Assembly: GCA_963277665.1 (NCBI GenBank)
Contig: OY728166.1
Span: forward strand, 549,069,219-549,133,218
Length of the DNA stretch: 64,000 bases
Origin: Viscum album
Taxonomy: Eukaryota > Streptophyta > Magnoliopsida > Santalales > Viscaceae
Direction of reading: 5' to 3'
Shown here piece after piece: positions 37,690-49,157 of this stretch (position 1 is its first letter; every line of letters begins with the position of its first letter). The notes beneath the pieces were generated by a model. That model was not told the DNA's origin, searched no databases, and saw nothing but the letters and a program-made list of their open reading frames with translations. The position numbers and the translations under genes are program-made.

Positions 37690-38225
37690 TTTTGAAATAG
37701 ATCATATTAGATGGAATGAGATCCTCACTAGTGAAAGAGATCCCAAGAGTAATAAGGATCAAATATTTTATGGTGATAAGCCAAATTTTTTAAGGGATAT
37801 AGTATCCAAGAATTTCTCATCATATGAAAACATTATATAATGTGACAATGAGATAGGTCAAGAATCATTCATTTATAATGTTTTAAAAATGAAACCAAGA
37901 CAAGAATAGGCCATATGAGCACCATGAAAAAAGGAATAAGTCAAAGAAGACGAAAGGAAAGAAGGATTTTTTGACATATTATAATTATGGTAAGAAACAC
38001 TCTAGTACTTTCTAAAAGGGAAATTATTTTTGTAATATGGGTGGAAAAAAGGACACCATGTTCATTATTGTAAGTGTAAGAAAATGGCTACCAATGTACA
38101 ATTCTTCAACTATAAGGTGATGTGACACTATAAGAAGAAATTTTCCAAGAATAAAAGGAATATAACCAATATTAAGCTATTAGATAATGATCAAGTTATG
38201 ATACTTCTACATATAAAGAGGACTG
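37690..38225 (+). pseudogene. Gag-like frame with three tandem zinc-knuckle remnants, element A/B
   Basis: A frame open from 37700 to a stop at 37838 reads DHIRWNEILTSERDPKSNKD then KPNFLRDIVSKNFSSYENII. After stops comes a basic stretch, KRNKSKKTKGKK (about 37930-37965), and then three knuckle-like units: TYYNYGKKHSSTF (about 37970-38010), FCNMG with KKGHHVHYC (38029-38075) and FFNYKVM-stop-HYKKKFSKNK (38104-38155). The C-x2-C-x4-H-x4-C plan is visible, with Cys often changed to Tyr or Phe, as expected from TGT to TAT or TTT. The basic linker and the knuckles identify it as gag; I cannot name the lineage safely. No protease follows. Confidence 0.6.
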
Positions 38226-39388
38226 ATTAATATGCCAATTCAATATTTATCTCATGAGAATATTTTATCAATTATTTAGTAGTTATATAAATTATCTAAT
38301 GTATAAGGATTTTACTATATTAATTTTTTGTTTAGGATTAGAGATCATATATTGAATGGTGCCAAGAAATGTTATTTTATTAAAAGTTAGTTATTTTGGA
38401 TAAAAACTATTTGTTTGAAATTACATTTCATATGTTCCTATTGTTAATATCATAATTAAGAAGTTATTGACTTGGATAAGTTCTGACTACCGTAGAACTG
38501 ATTAATGACTTGTAAATAAGCTGTTAATGTTATACTTTATGGAGTTCATAACACTTATATATTTAAGGAATAAATATAACATCATGTTTCTTATATAAGT
38601 GATATGAAAAAATTCATGTTTCTAATATGTTTTATAGTGATTTGAGTTATTACCTTATTTCATGAAGATAATGATGAAGGTTTTTCACATGTTTGGAATT
38701 TGAAAGTTTAGAGTTGCTTCAAGTTTATTAAATGCTAATGATAAGCTCATTTTTGAAATTCAGCAACTTTCATTACAAAGTGCTGGATCGAAATATTTTG
38801 GCGAAGTTAAAAATTTATGAAATGGTTTATATTGACCTTTGGATATTGTTTTAGATATTGATATATTATATCACTCTACAAAAAATCTTGTATTATGAGA
38901 TGATGTAAAAATAATTCAAGGAATGACCAAAGGAGAATATTATACTTATGGAAATGAACAAACAAGAATATTTAATAATATTATTAGAGAGTGGATGAAT
39001 TTTTTAACTCCATAAAAAATATATTGAAACCAATAATTATGTCATTTGTCTTCATTTTTATTGATAATGATGTCCTTTATTCATTCATCAATATTATGTC
39101 TTTGTGGTATATGGCTTTTATGATTATCATGATCTCTAGCACTTGCAATTAGAACATGATTGGTTGATTAATCATTTAGATCCATTTTTTAATTTCCCAC
39201 ATATGTTCACCTATTAGGAATCCTAGTTACATGAACATTGTACATTCCTTCCTTATTATTAATAATATGTGTTGTTAACACTGTTTACTATGTGGGGTTT
39301 TCAATAATAGTATTTTCCAATATCAATCACTTGATTATCAAGATCATGTTCATATTGCACGGATGTAAATTAACAATTGTTGGGAGAA
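38226..39388 (+). other. Rest of the A/B internal region, no recognisable domain
   Basis: AT-rich and full of stops. No D-S/T-G, YxDD or HHCC motif is seen. A part at 38935-39110 (GGAGAATATTATACTTATGG and on) is loosely similar to 48725-48900 in element X. The end TTGGGAGAA (39380-39388) is a weak polypurine tract before the 3' LTR. Confidence 0.5.
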
Positions 39389-42300
39389 TGTAACACCCCA
39401 TAAAATTAAAATATTTTCTTTTTAGAATATAAATAAATTTATTATAATCATATTTCATACACAAAGACTATCATACACTATACACAACACTAAATTATCT
39501 TGTGTGATAGGCATGATTGAGTTTTACTACCTTTTAATGGAGAACCTATTTTAAACCTAATTTTTTGACACATTTTTTAAATTTCAATTATGAAATAAAT
39601 ATTATTTTAATTTATTACATTCAAATTCTCTTATAGTGTAATTTTTTAATTTGTTTTAGAAACATCTTTTTTTAATGAATAGTAAAAATTACCGCAATTT
39701 AGTTCAGAATGGCTTTTTTATTAAATTAAAATTAATGATAAATTATATTTTATATTTTTTAAAATTATTAATTATATTAATTAAAAATATATTAACCTAT
39801 TTTAGTTTATTACAACAATTTTACATTAAAATTTAATATTCAATCCTAAAAATATTTTGATCATATTTCTAATAAAACCAGTTAACTCACCCACCTGCGA
39901 GATTAACATTAATCTTAATTTTCCCACTTCTATGATTTAAATTATGAAAATAAAAAAATAAAAGGTTTATTTCAGTATAATATTTTGGGTATTATATTAT
40001 CATCCTAATTTTTGTCCCCAAAATGTTGTTGAAAGTGACTAAAATTATTTACGGTGATTGAGGAAAAATTAAGCTTAATAAAAAACTAAACCGTAGTCAT
40101 AATGAACAAAAATACTTGGAAACCTTTTCAAAATCCATTGGAAGTCAATAATTTGACCATATACCCTCTTGGTTAGAATATTATGTGCTATTGGAATATT
40201 ATTAAATGGATGTTCCCTATAGAAAATGTTATGTGAAGAAAAAGGGAAAAATGTAACTTTCCATACCTTGAACATTTATAAAACATTGAGATACATAAAA
40301 AACATCACATTATAGGTTATAAATATCCTTATTAAATATAAATGGTTTATAGTAATCATAATTATGTATCAATAATTTTTAGAGAATATTTAGTTATATA
40401 AATTTCTTAAGAAATGCAAACATAGTGATTATTTATATAATAATTAACTAAATTAAATGATACTATACATATTAAAAGTTCAGTGTATTAAATAAAATTT
40501 GACATTATTTTTTTATTAATATACTATTTGAACATGCTCTAAATGTAATATATTTGACTTATAATATTGTTTTGATATTTTTTTAAATTAAATTAAATAA
40601 TTAATGTCATATTTACATTATTGTTATTTTTTAATAATTGAAATTATATTAAATGAACAAAGATTAATAAAAATTAAATATTATTCAATGCAATTTTTAA
40701 ATTTTAATTAATAGTATATATTATATATTAATAAAAAAAATTACCTTTTATAATTAACCTATTTAACCATGTAATTTAAAAACATTTTCAATACGGTCAA
40801 GGTATAGTAGTATTTTATCGTTTCACATATGCTTGTTTTGAAATTAATTTATAAAACAATTGTTATTTTAATTTTATAAATCTCATATAATTTTAATAGT
40901 TTTTTTATGTATATTATATAACAAATCAATATTTTTTAGTATTAATGTTTAAATTAATTATATTATAAAACAAGATGTATTAATAAAAACCAAAATAATA
41001 AATTTGGGGAATCGTTAATTTTTAGGATCCAACTTTTTATAATGCATGTATTCCTGTGTGGATAATGTTTTTCTTAAACATGATTCTCATTTAATAAATT
41101 ATATGTCCATTTTTTTAGTAACTATAGGTAATGTAGACATTCAATTAAGGAATATCTTTTGGTATTTATAAGAGTGACACTCCCCCTCTAATATAAAAGT
41201 ATCATGTCCTCACACTTTATGACACCTCTCAAACTACATAGGGTCAGCCAATAACTACCATAATAGCCTCCCAAAATACCTCCCATCATTATATAAAAAT
41301 CCATTTTTGATGAATGAAATATTTATAATCCCTTCAGTGCAAACCAAAAGGAGTTACCCAATTAATTGGTAACATTTTCTCTCAAGATCACTAGTTTCAT
41401 TTCTTTTATCCACTCCTAAATTATCATTATTATATGTTTATATAACTACAAAAGTACCACAGATAAACTATGATGTTATTATTTATCATTTTTGACCTAT
41501 AAATAAACACACCTCCATCTAATGGAAAACAAACATAATGTTTATGTGTACGGGGAACTAGAATATCAGGAAACACCGATTGTTGATTTTTACCTTAACA
41601 CCTATCAACGTGACCATTATGATGGAAACTCTATTTATATATGATATATTTTATATAAATAATTTATATATTATTTTTTAAAATTTATTGAGAACATACC
41701 GTTATGAATTCAATTATGTGTTGATACGGTAATTTCATTTGAGGATGTGTGGACTAGCACCCCTCAAAGCGATATGATTCGTTTAGGCCATACATGGATT
41801 GTATAATGAATGGTGTAAATAAATCTATGTAACATGTATAACATATATATATGATATTTGAATTATAATATATATATATATATAATACTTATCATTTATT
41901 ATTTTAATATGTCAAAGAAATTAATGTAGCGTTTATGAATACATATGGTGTACTGTCTCCCTGGATGGTAAAAAACCTTTATAATCTTAAAATATTATAG
42001 AACACTATAAAAAAATATAAAATAAATATATATGATGTTAAAATCATTTTTTAAATTATGGATATGATGAAACCATTATATATTTAATAAGAATGATAAA
42101 TTATATGTTAAAACATACTCGACAAACTATGTAATTAACATGTGAAATAGTAAAAATAATGAATGGTTATTAAAAATGGGTAATAAGATATTATAATTGG
42201 ATCAAATTTTATAAAATAATTATTAATATGGTCCTTTTATATTTACATATTTTAAACCACTATATAGGAGGATAAATACCACATAACTCAAATATGTTTA

Positions 42301-43505
42301 ATGTAAGGGATTCACGTCATACATTTAATTTTAAATGGAATATGCCGTATAAACTACATACTTATTTTTTAGTGTATCTACTTATAATTTTACACATTAT
42401 ATCGAGAATCCATTTTTCATGTGGGATGAAAACATTACATCATGGGGATTATGAATTAAAATTTTAAAGTGGTATGGGACACTTTGGGATTTTTATTTAT
42501 TAATTTCCTAAAACATATTTAGAATTATAATCTTTGAAATCGCACTTACTTTTGTGATAGTAAACATTATCAAGAAATAATCGCTCTATTGTAATAAATG
42601 TTCATTATAAATATACATGAATATAAATATTCTCCTTCAATAAAAATTTTTATTTCCTAAACCTTATACCATTTTGTATATGGTATCTACATTGATAGTT
42701 ATTCAATGATTTGGTAGATTATGGAAAAAACAATTTTATTTATTGAATATAAATGTTTGATAAGGAATACTATTCATTTGATTATTTGATATGAAGAGTT
42801 ATTTTTATTTATATTGATGAGTGGGTATTGGACATTATATAGCCACTTGATGCATCGACATGTTCTCATGAAACAATTAGTTGAAAAAATTAAATGGGTT
42901 TCTTTCCATATTTTTAAATTGTCTTGTTAAAGGTCTTGATAATACTAGGATTTTAGGTGTCTCAAACATGAAATCCAATTATTATGAATTTCCTTGATTT
43001 AGATTCAGTTATTATTCAACCAATATATTTTTCATTGACATATCTATGGATATATTTCATTCTATGATTATTGATTTAAATTGCAGGAGTTTCAGTTTCA
43101 TACCTTGTTATATTGATATTTCCTTATCCAGCTTTTTAATGGAATGTGTTATTAGTTATTTAACTTTATATTTTAGTTTATTCATTTATATTCATTACTT
43201 ATTCCACATTATATACCCATATTGAGCATTTTAACTCACCCTTATTATGTTTTATTTTCCGAGGTTAAGAATAAAAAACCTCTGAATAACTGTTCATTGA
43301 TGTAGTTTATTCAATTTTATTACGTATCATGTTTTTATTCCATATTTCCAAGTATATTGTGGGTATAATTTATGTAATATATATTCCCAAGATTGATAAT
43401 CTAAATGTTCCTTCATGATTTTATTCCTTATCATCATACCAATGTAATAAATTAATCCACTAATATAAGGATTCTAGGGTCGGGGCGCAGTAGAAACATG
43501 TTACA
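39389..43505 (+). repeat. 3' LTR of element A/B (4117 bp)
   Basis: It starts TGTAACACCCC and ends CATGTTACA. It is the unbroken copy that allows the split 5' LTR to be joined. Near its middle the place where the Tekay-like element entered the other copy reads TTCAGTATAATATTTTGGG then continues without interruption (39970-40050). The short minus-strand frame at 40075-40275 is chance. Confidence 0.85.
41192..41199 (+). promoter_or_regulatory. LTR TATA box (TATAAAAG)
   Basis: It is homologous to 34906 and 50570, and follows ACTCCCCCTCTAA. Confidence 0.6.
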
Positions 43506-44229
43506 AACTCTGATAAGGATGAAGAGAAGAAAGAAAATATATCCATTGATATTTACAAGAAGAAGAAGAAAACTTCAAAAATAAGAGAAGACACTCAGTC
43601 CAAATTTTTTTTTTATAATCTATGAGGTTCCTCCTTATTCATTAATAATTTATGTATTTTTACTAACTTTCTAAGAATTTAGAGAGTTGTAATACATAAT
43701 CTTATGTTAAGTATCTAATTTTTTTTGAGGTTATGAAAAAATTGATTTGAATTTTTCTTACAATTTAAATTTTAATATGTTTTGTTAAGATGGGTGTAAG
43801 ATACATTTATCTTATATAAAATCTTTTCAAGATTTAACCAAAAATTATAATGTTGAAGGATCACGAAAAGGTATTAGATCAATGTTTTGGAATAGAAAAA
43901 ATTTATAACCATGATTATATACACTTTTTTCCTAAATTGGATTTCCCAACGACTTAGATATTTTTAGTTAAATACTCTATATTAAGAAACTCATGTGACA
44001 CTTCTGTTCCTATAAATAATATTTATGTTTTTTGAGATGATGAGTTCCAAACCATTTAAAAGATAAAAATTTTCAATATGGAAGGATTCATGTCATGATG
44101 AACCCCACTGAATTTCATTATTCATATGTTATAGGGAATATATTTTGGGGGAAGAGATGAGAAAGGGGGGAGAAAAAGGGAATAAGATATGAAAAATAAT
44201 TATTTGTAAAATAAAACATTACGACTTAT
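43506..44229 (+). other. Rest of the SIRE-like internal region, right part, with polypurine tract
   Basis: It begins with a Lys/Glu-rich frame, SDKDEEKKENISIDIYKKKK (43510-43570), in keeping with the lysine-rich gag linker left of 23837. No further domain is seen. A long purine-rich run, GGGGGAAGAGATGAGAAAGG and on (44147-44184), is the likely polypurine tract, although 45 bases separate it from the TG of the 3' LTR. Confidence 0.55.
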
Positions 44230-46353
44230 TGTTTTGATGAGGTTACATATGGGTATTGAAAAAAAACAAAAAAGTGATGTGTTTTCCACCCCATTTTAGT
44301 TTTGTTTCAATTTATTTCAACAGAACAATATAATGATTATTTTAAATGAAGAAAATATGATGAATAAATAATGGAAGTATGATTAAAAAGGGTGTGATTA
44401 ATGTTTTCCAATAAGATCTAAAACCATTCGAATGATAATCAGATCCAAGAGGATCAGATTCAGAACCATCAATATCAGATCAAGACATCATCATGAGTTA
44501 ATATGATTTATTATATTGGAATTTTTTATAAAAGCTATTGGAAATCATATATAGTCTTGAATAAAAGTGGTGATCATAATCATGGTGATTTTATTCATTT
44601 TTATCATATATACAACAAAGGAATTTATGAAAATCAATTTAAGGATGTGTTTGAAAAAAGTATGGATACCTGATTTTTTTGATATTGAAATATATTATAT
44701 TGTAAATATAATTATGCATTGGTGTTTCTGATTTATCATAAATCATATTTATACTGTAATACTTATGATATAATCAATCTGAATGAAAATTTTAGTATGG
44801 GAAATATATTGATACGTCCTAGGAAGAAAAGGATCTTGCTGAGCATGTGGAAAGAGAAATATTCTAATAGGATAATCATACATAGAGAAATTATACTGGT
44901 ATTTTCATACTAATATTTATTTACACAAATTTTCATACTAAGATTTTCATAATTAGACTTTCATACTGATATTTTGGTATATATATATTTATATTTGTAC
45001 TTTCATACTGATATTTACATACTTAATTTTTGTTCTGAGTAAATCCTAAAAAAGATTCCATAAAAAATAAATCCTACAGAAGAACTCATCCATGAGAAAT
45101 TATACTGAATATTTCATATAGAAGAAATCATACCAAAGTATTTGTCTTGATTAAATCAAAACTAATAACATGCATTGAATAAATCGTACTAAAGATATGG
45201 TACTGAACAAATTGTACTGAACAAATCATACTATAATTTATTAAGGAGAAATAATACTTTTAATTCTTATTGAAAACATAGTACTAGGATTTCATAAGAA
45301 AAATCATACTAGGATTTCATAAGGAAAAAATATCATTGTTATTTCTTAATTGAAAAATCATTTTTAATTTATTATGGAAAAATTGAACGGATATTTATTA
45401 ATGATAATATAATATTGGGAAATCATAATAGAAAATCATGGAGATTCGAATATTAGAAAAATAATTGAAAAAGTAAATAGTAAATCTAAGAATAATGAAG
45501 CATTAAAATTTAAAAAATTAATTTTATAAGTGAAAGATAGATATGATATTTAATGATAATTAAATATTTGGGAAATTTCCTTAAGCGATAATGGTTTTTG
45601 GAACCCTTCTTAAACATGTTTGGAGGTTATATAAAAGGAATTGAAAGATCATTCATAAATGACTCTCAAAACTATTAAAGTGATCATGCTTCATAATTTG
45701 TGGAACACATATTGATTACTCCAGTAAATATTGTGTTTTAGGTTGATGTAGATAAATATTTCCAGACTGAGGTTCTGGATGAAGTTTCAAGACCAACAAG
45801 ATCCTTTGTTAATTGATTATGTTTATGAATTTTGTACATACCAAAATTTTGATTCAGATTACTTGTGGAGAAATTAATGACTTTCTGATGTGGATCAGAA
45901 AAAATAATATGGAAAGTGAATATCACCACTATGGATACATACCATTTGCTGAAAAGGCTTGTTTGTGGGAATTGTATACTAGGAAATATAGTAGTGGGGT
46001 ATAACAAACTATAGCGGTATTGTTTCTACTAGTATTTTATAATTATTCATTTCATGTTCATTTCTATCATGTAAAGATGATAACTAAATTATCCATGTCG
46101 GTGGTACTATACAACATTTCATGGATTATTTCATTGTACTGAACCTTGTAAATATCCTTTTCTTACATCTCATTATATTTTTTTCATAAAAAAGATAAAA
46201 TTGTGATTTATATTTGATTGGATTGTAACTCTAACATGTTTAGATGTTAAGAATTTTTTCATTAATATTTTAAGATACATTATTATAAAACAAAAATGAA
46301 CTACTGATTCACCATCCCACACTTAGTGGTCTCGATCATACTTGGGAAAAACA
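44230..46353 (+). repeat. 3' LTR of the SIRE-like element (2124 bp)
   Basis: It starts TGTTTTGATGAGG and ends around CTTGGGAAAAACA. It is colinear with 19082-21568 but about 360 bp shorter, with much of the difference before the TCATACTAGG repeats and near the 3' end. Frames at 44719-44913 and 45738-46007 lack a recognisable product. Confidence 0.75.
44870..45330 (+). repeat. Interspersed short repeats TCATACT(A/G)A(G/T)ATTT in the 3' LTR
   Basis: The counterpart of the array at 20130-20665. Units occur at about 44875, 44936, 44963, 45004, 45283 and 45304, several followed by TTCATA or TTCATAAGG. Confidence 0.7.
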
Positions 46354-47018
46354 AATGGAAACCCAATCCTCTATTGAAATATGGGGAAAACTAATCAACT
46401 ATTGGAAGATAGAAAATTTGATCCCTTATATAGAATAAAATATGACTAGGTATGTTGTTATGTACCATCAATTAGGTTTTTATCCCATGAAGATACCTTA
46501 TATGTTTTGGAAATTTGTGTTCACTTACAGAAAATTATATTACCAGTTTATGTGTCTGCACAATTCAATGTACTATTCTGATGTCATTCTTTCATTAACA
46601 AATTTCTTTATTCCCTCAAGAGTCATGTATTTTGAACTACTAATATTTAGTCTATGACTCATGTGTATGATCATTGGTATGTGTATAAGGGTTTTGAAAT
46701 GTAATTATCTTATTCTCACACTCTAATTTTCATGATTATTCTTACATACCTCCATTTTAACCCTTACTTAGAATAGGTTATCACCCAAATTCTTATTCTT
46801 TTCCCTTTGCAAGGTTATGAAGAATGATTTTGGTGAGTGAACTATAGGGGAATATCATTATGGGATATATTAATTTACATCCACAAAATAACATGAATAT
46901 ATTCATACATTTCAATGACACTAAACTATTACAATCCTCAATAGTGAACATTTTTAATGTGTTGAATACTCATCTAAAATGGTGTAATATCAATTAATGT
47001 TAATCCAGGGACACTATT
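46354..47018 (+). repeat. 5' LTR of element X, second part
   Basis: It continues the LTR broken at 19077. The block CAATGACACTAAACTATTACAA (46913-46934) resembles CCAATAATACTAAACTAAAAC in the A/B LTR (37104), and GTGTAATATCAATTAAT (46982) resembles TGTAATAAATTAAT just before the end of the 3' LTR of A/B. A PBS follows. Agreement over the first 300 bases is poor, so the join is inferred mainly from the two ends. The frame at 46442-46657 is chance. Confidence 0.5.
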
Positions 47019-47020
47019 GT

Positions 47021-47034
47021 TGGTATTAATAGAA
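47021..47034 (+). other. Degraded primer-binding site of element X
   Basis: TGGTATTAATAGAA keeps TGGTAT and part of CAGAG. It lies where the A/B alignment places the LTR end. Confidence 0.45.
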
Positions 47035-49146
47035 TTTTTTAGTTATCCATTAGAAAATAGTATGAGAAAACATTTCTAATATGCATATGTACATATCTAA
47101 GGATATGTTTAGGGATTTATCTATGGATAATTATAATGATGAGTTAATGTAAAGAAAAATGTCATGGATTTTTGGTAAAGGACATAACATGTGATTTGGA
47201 TGAAAATAAATCCATATCCAAATAATATAAGAGGATGTGGTTATGCCATAATGGTATATAGGTGAAACTATCACAAAAACACCATATTGAGATTGACTCA
47301 ATCGATAACCGATGAATGCCAAAAGGCATTACTGCACAAATGGTTTGACACTCTCTGGGGTTACACATCGGGAATTAACAAACTCTTTATAAACCATAAT
47401 TATGGTTTTGAATAGTATATGAAAATGAATATACTAGGATAAACCATTGGTTTTATATATTAACGAAGTATGTGTAATGATTTAGACATCCTAGAAGTGA
47501 TTTTACATGATTATATAGTTTTTTAGTTTTATAAGTGTTTCTCACACTATGGTTTCTGGTTTTAGTTGATGGTGGGGACAAGAAGATACTTGGTTAAGAT
47601 AGAATATTTATAATGTTGAAATTATGGGAATTATGAAAATTGATATCCAATATTGAAATCTCAAGAAGAGAATCAAGAAGGTGATACGAGTATTTGTTTT
47701 ACTTCTAAAGATAATTTTACCAAAATTGTTATGTGAAACATATGATATATTATATTAGTATTTTTTACCTCAAACATAATAAATAGTGATTTCATTAATG
47801 TTAAATATCATGTTTACATGATTCATATTTCATATTCTATGAAGGGGGTATTGACGAATAGGTTGATGAATCATAAGTAATCATTTTTAATACAGTTGTA
47901 TGATTGATGATTATATTTTTTGGAATTAGAATATTTTGTTATATGAATCATGTAATCTATATGGGTCTTATGTATATGTTTTTAATAATGTCTTGAAACA
48001 AATACATTGAATGTAGATGATGTATAAAAATAATAATTTAATGGAAAGGTGGTATTTTGATCAAGGGAAGGAAACCCTTAATGCATTTATGATTGATAGG
48101 AATTTTTTTTTGTAGATAAAAAGATTATTGATTTGGATAACATAAATTGAATAATATCAATGAAAATTGAACCAATTATAAAATATGTGAAAAAGTGGTT
48201 ATGTTATCATGGATGAATTTAAAAAATTCTTTGATTTAGGAATATATCCAATACTATTTAGAATTGGATTGAATCTATGTTTTTAATAAGGTTTAATGGA
48301 AATTCATGTTATTGAAATGTTTCAAGAGAAAACATGATGATGATATATAAAATATTTCTATATAACTAGAATAATATAATTTATTACATGTGGGGGTCAA
48401 TGCAATGTTATTTTTGTGAAATTCAGTTTCATTCTTTGTCATTTTTTCTATTTTCAGATTTCAAAAAGGTTATAAGGTTAACCATTTATGGAATTTTTTT
48501 GTTAATATTTATATAATGACTATGAAAATAATGTATTACATCACCATAAGAATATTAATTAATGTTGGATAACACATGCTTACGTTTTTATATACGTCTA
48601 ACTAAAGACATATTGAATGACTTATAATTCTTCCTCATGATCTATTTTTACATTAGGAATAATAATTACCCCTTAATTTCTTGGAGTAAGAGATAAAGTG
48701 AAATTGATCAATGGATAACCAATGGGTGATATTTTCCATATTAATGGGAATGAAATGAATTACGAATATATTCTTGAAAAAAAATCAAATTTAGGAAAAT
48801 GGTCTGGAAATAAAATAATTCCTATTATCTTAATTTTTAATTTTATCAATGACATAATTATTACTTCTTTAGTTTATGGATCTGAGATTATTATGTTTCT
48901 CCAGATCATCCCCTTTCTTATGATTAGTTATCATTATCAAATATCTAATATTATTTAACTTTTCTTCCATTTCATTATTTTAACATGCATCAAATTTTCT
49001 TCTTTGTGGAAACCTAATTATGTATTTCATTGGGTAACTTTTATGTTTCGAACATTTAATTTTTAAGGATTTGTTTAGTGTTCTATTTTAAGATATGGGC
49101 TTCTTTGAAAAAAAAGTATTAATCTGTTGATAACCGAAAATAATTT
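47035..49146 (+). other. Internal region of element X, gag-only and mostly unrecognisable
   Basis: At 2.1 kb it is nearly the same size as the A/B internal region (2.16 kb). Apart from the zinc-knuckle remnant, no coding domain is visible, and no pol motif. Its last 450 bases loosely follow those of A/B (48725 against 38935). The 78-codon frame at 48722-48958 has no recognisable domain and lies in this loosely shared part. Confidence 0.5.
47590..47740 (+). pseudogene. Zinc-knuckle remnant of the element X gag
   Basis: The frame reads EYL-stop-C-stop-NYGNYEN-stop-YPILKSQEENQEGDTS, then ICFTSKDNFTKIVM to about 47735. It fits C-x2-C-x4-H-x4-C if the second and third Cys became stop or Tyr and His became Asn. 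The following polar segment stays open for over 90 bases. The knuckle lies in the first third of the internal region, somewhat earlier than in A/B. Confidence 0.5.
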
Positions 49147-49157
49147 AGAGGGGGGAA
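49147..49157 (+). other. Polypurine tract of element X
   Basis: AGAGGGGGGAA is the only long G-rich purine run nearby. It directly precedes the 3' LTR start region. Confidence 0.6.

Larger units (their letters stand above)
23838..43505 (+). mobile_element. Element A/B: gag-only LTR retrotransposon, split by a Tekay-like insertion
   Basis: The 5' LTR is 23838-24440 plus 33706-37209, the PBS 37212-37225, the internal region 37226-39388 and the 3' LTR 39389-43505. The split halves add up to 4107 bp against 4117 bp for the intact copy, which strongly supports the reconstruction. The internal region of about 2.2 kb has a gag-like frame and zinc knuckles but no pol. Flanking bases (TAAAA left, AACTC right) do not form a target-site duplication, so that has decayed or the borders are off by a few bases. 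It sits in the internal region of the SIRE-like element. Confidence 0.8.
19082..46353 (+). mobile_element. SIRE-like Ty1/copia element, gag-only, split by element A/B
   Basis: The two LTRs (19082-21568 and 44230-46353) share a TGTTTTGATG start and an end around CTTGGGAATAACA or CTTGGGAAAAACA. Between them are a PBS, a gag region of about 2.3 kb (21569-23837) and a 0.7-kb rest (43506-44229) with a polypurine tract. No protease, integrase or reverse transcriptase is left, so it was either a non-autonomous derivative or lost pol before A/B came in. AATGG occurs at 19073-19077 and 46354-46358 and could be the target-site duplication, with the LTR then starting four bases earlier than the TG. Confidence 0.7.

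Noticed and set aside
23833..43510. Target-site duplication of element A/B
   Set aside because: The five bases on each side (TAAAA and AACTC) do not match, and shifting by a few bases did not give a convincing pair.
48722..48958. 78-codon plus-strand frame that looked like a possible small gene
   Set aside because: It lies in the internal region of element X in a part loosely shared with A/B. No known domain or conserved frame was found in the A/B counterpart.
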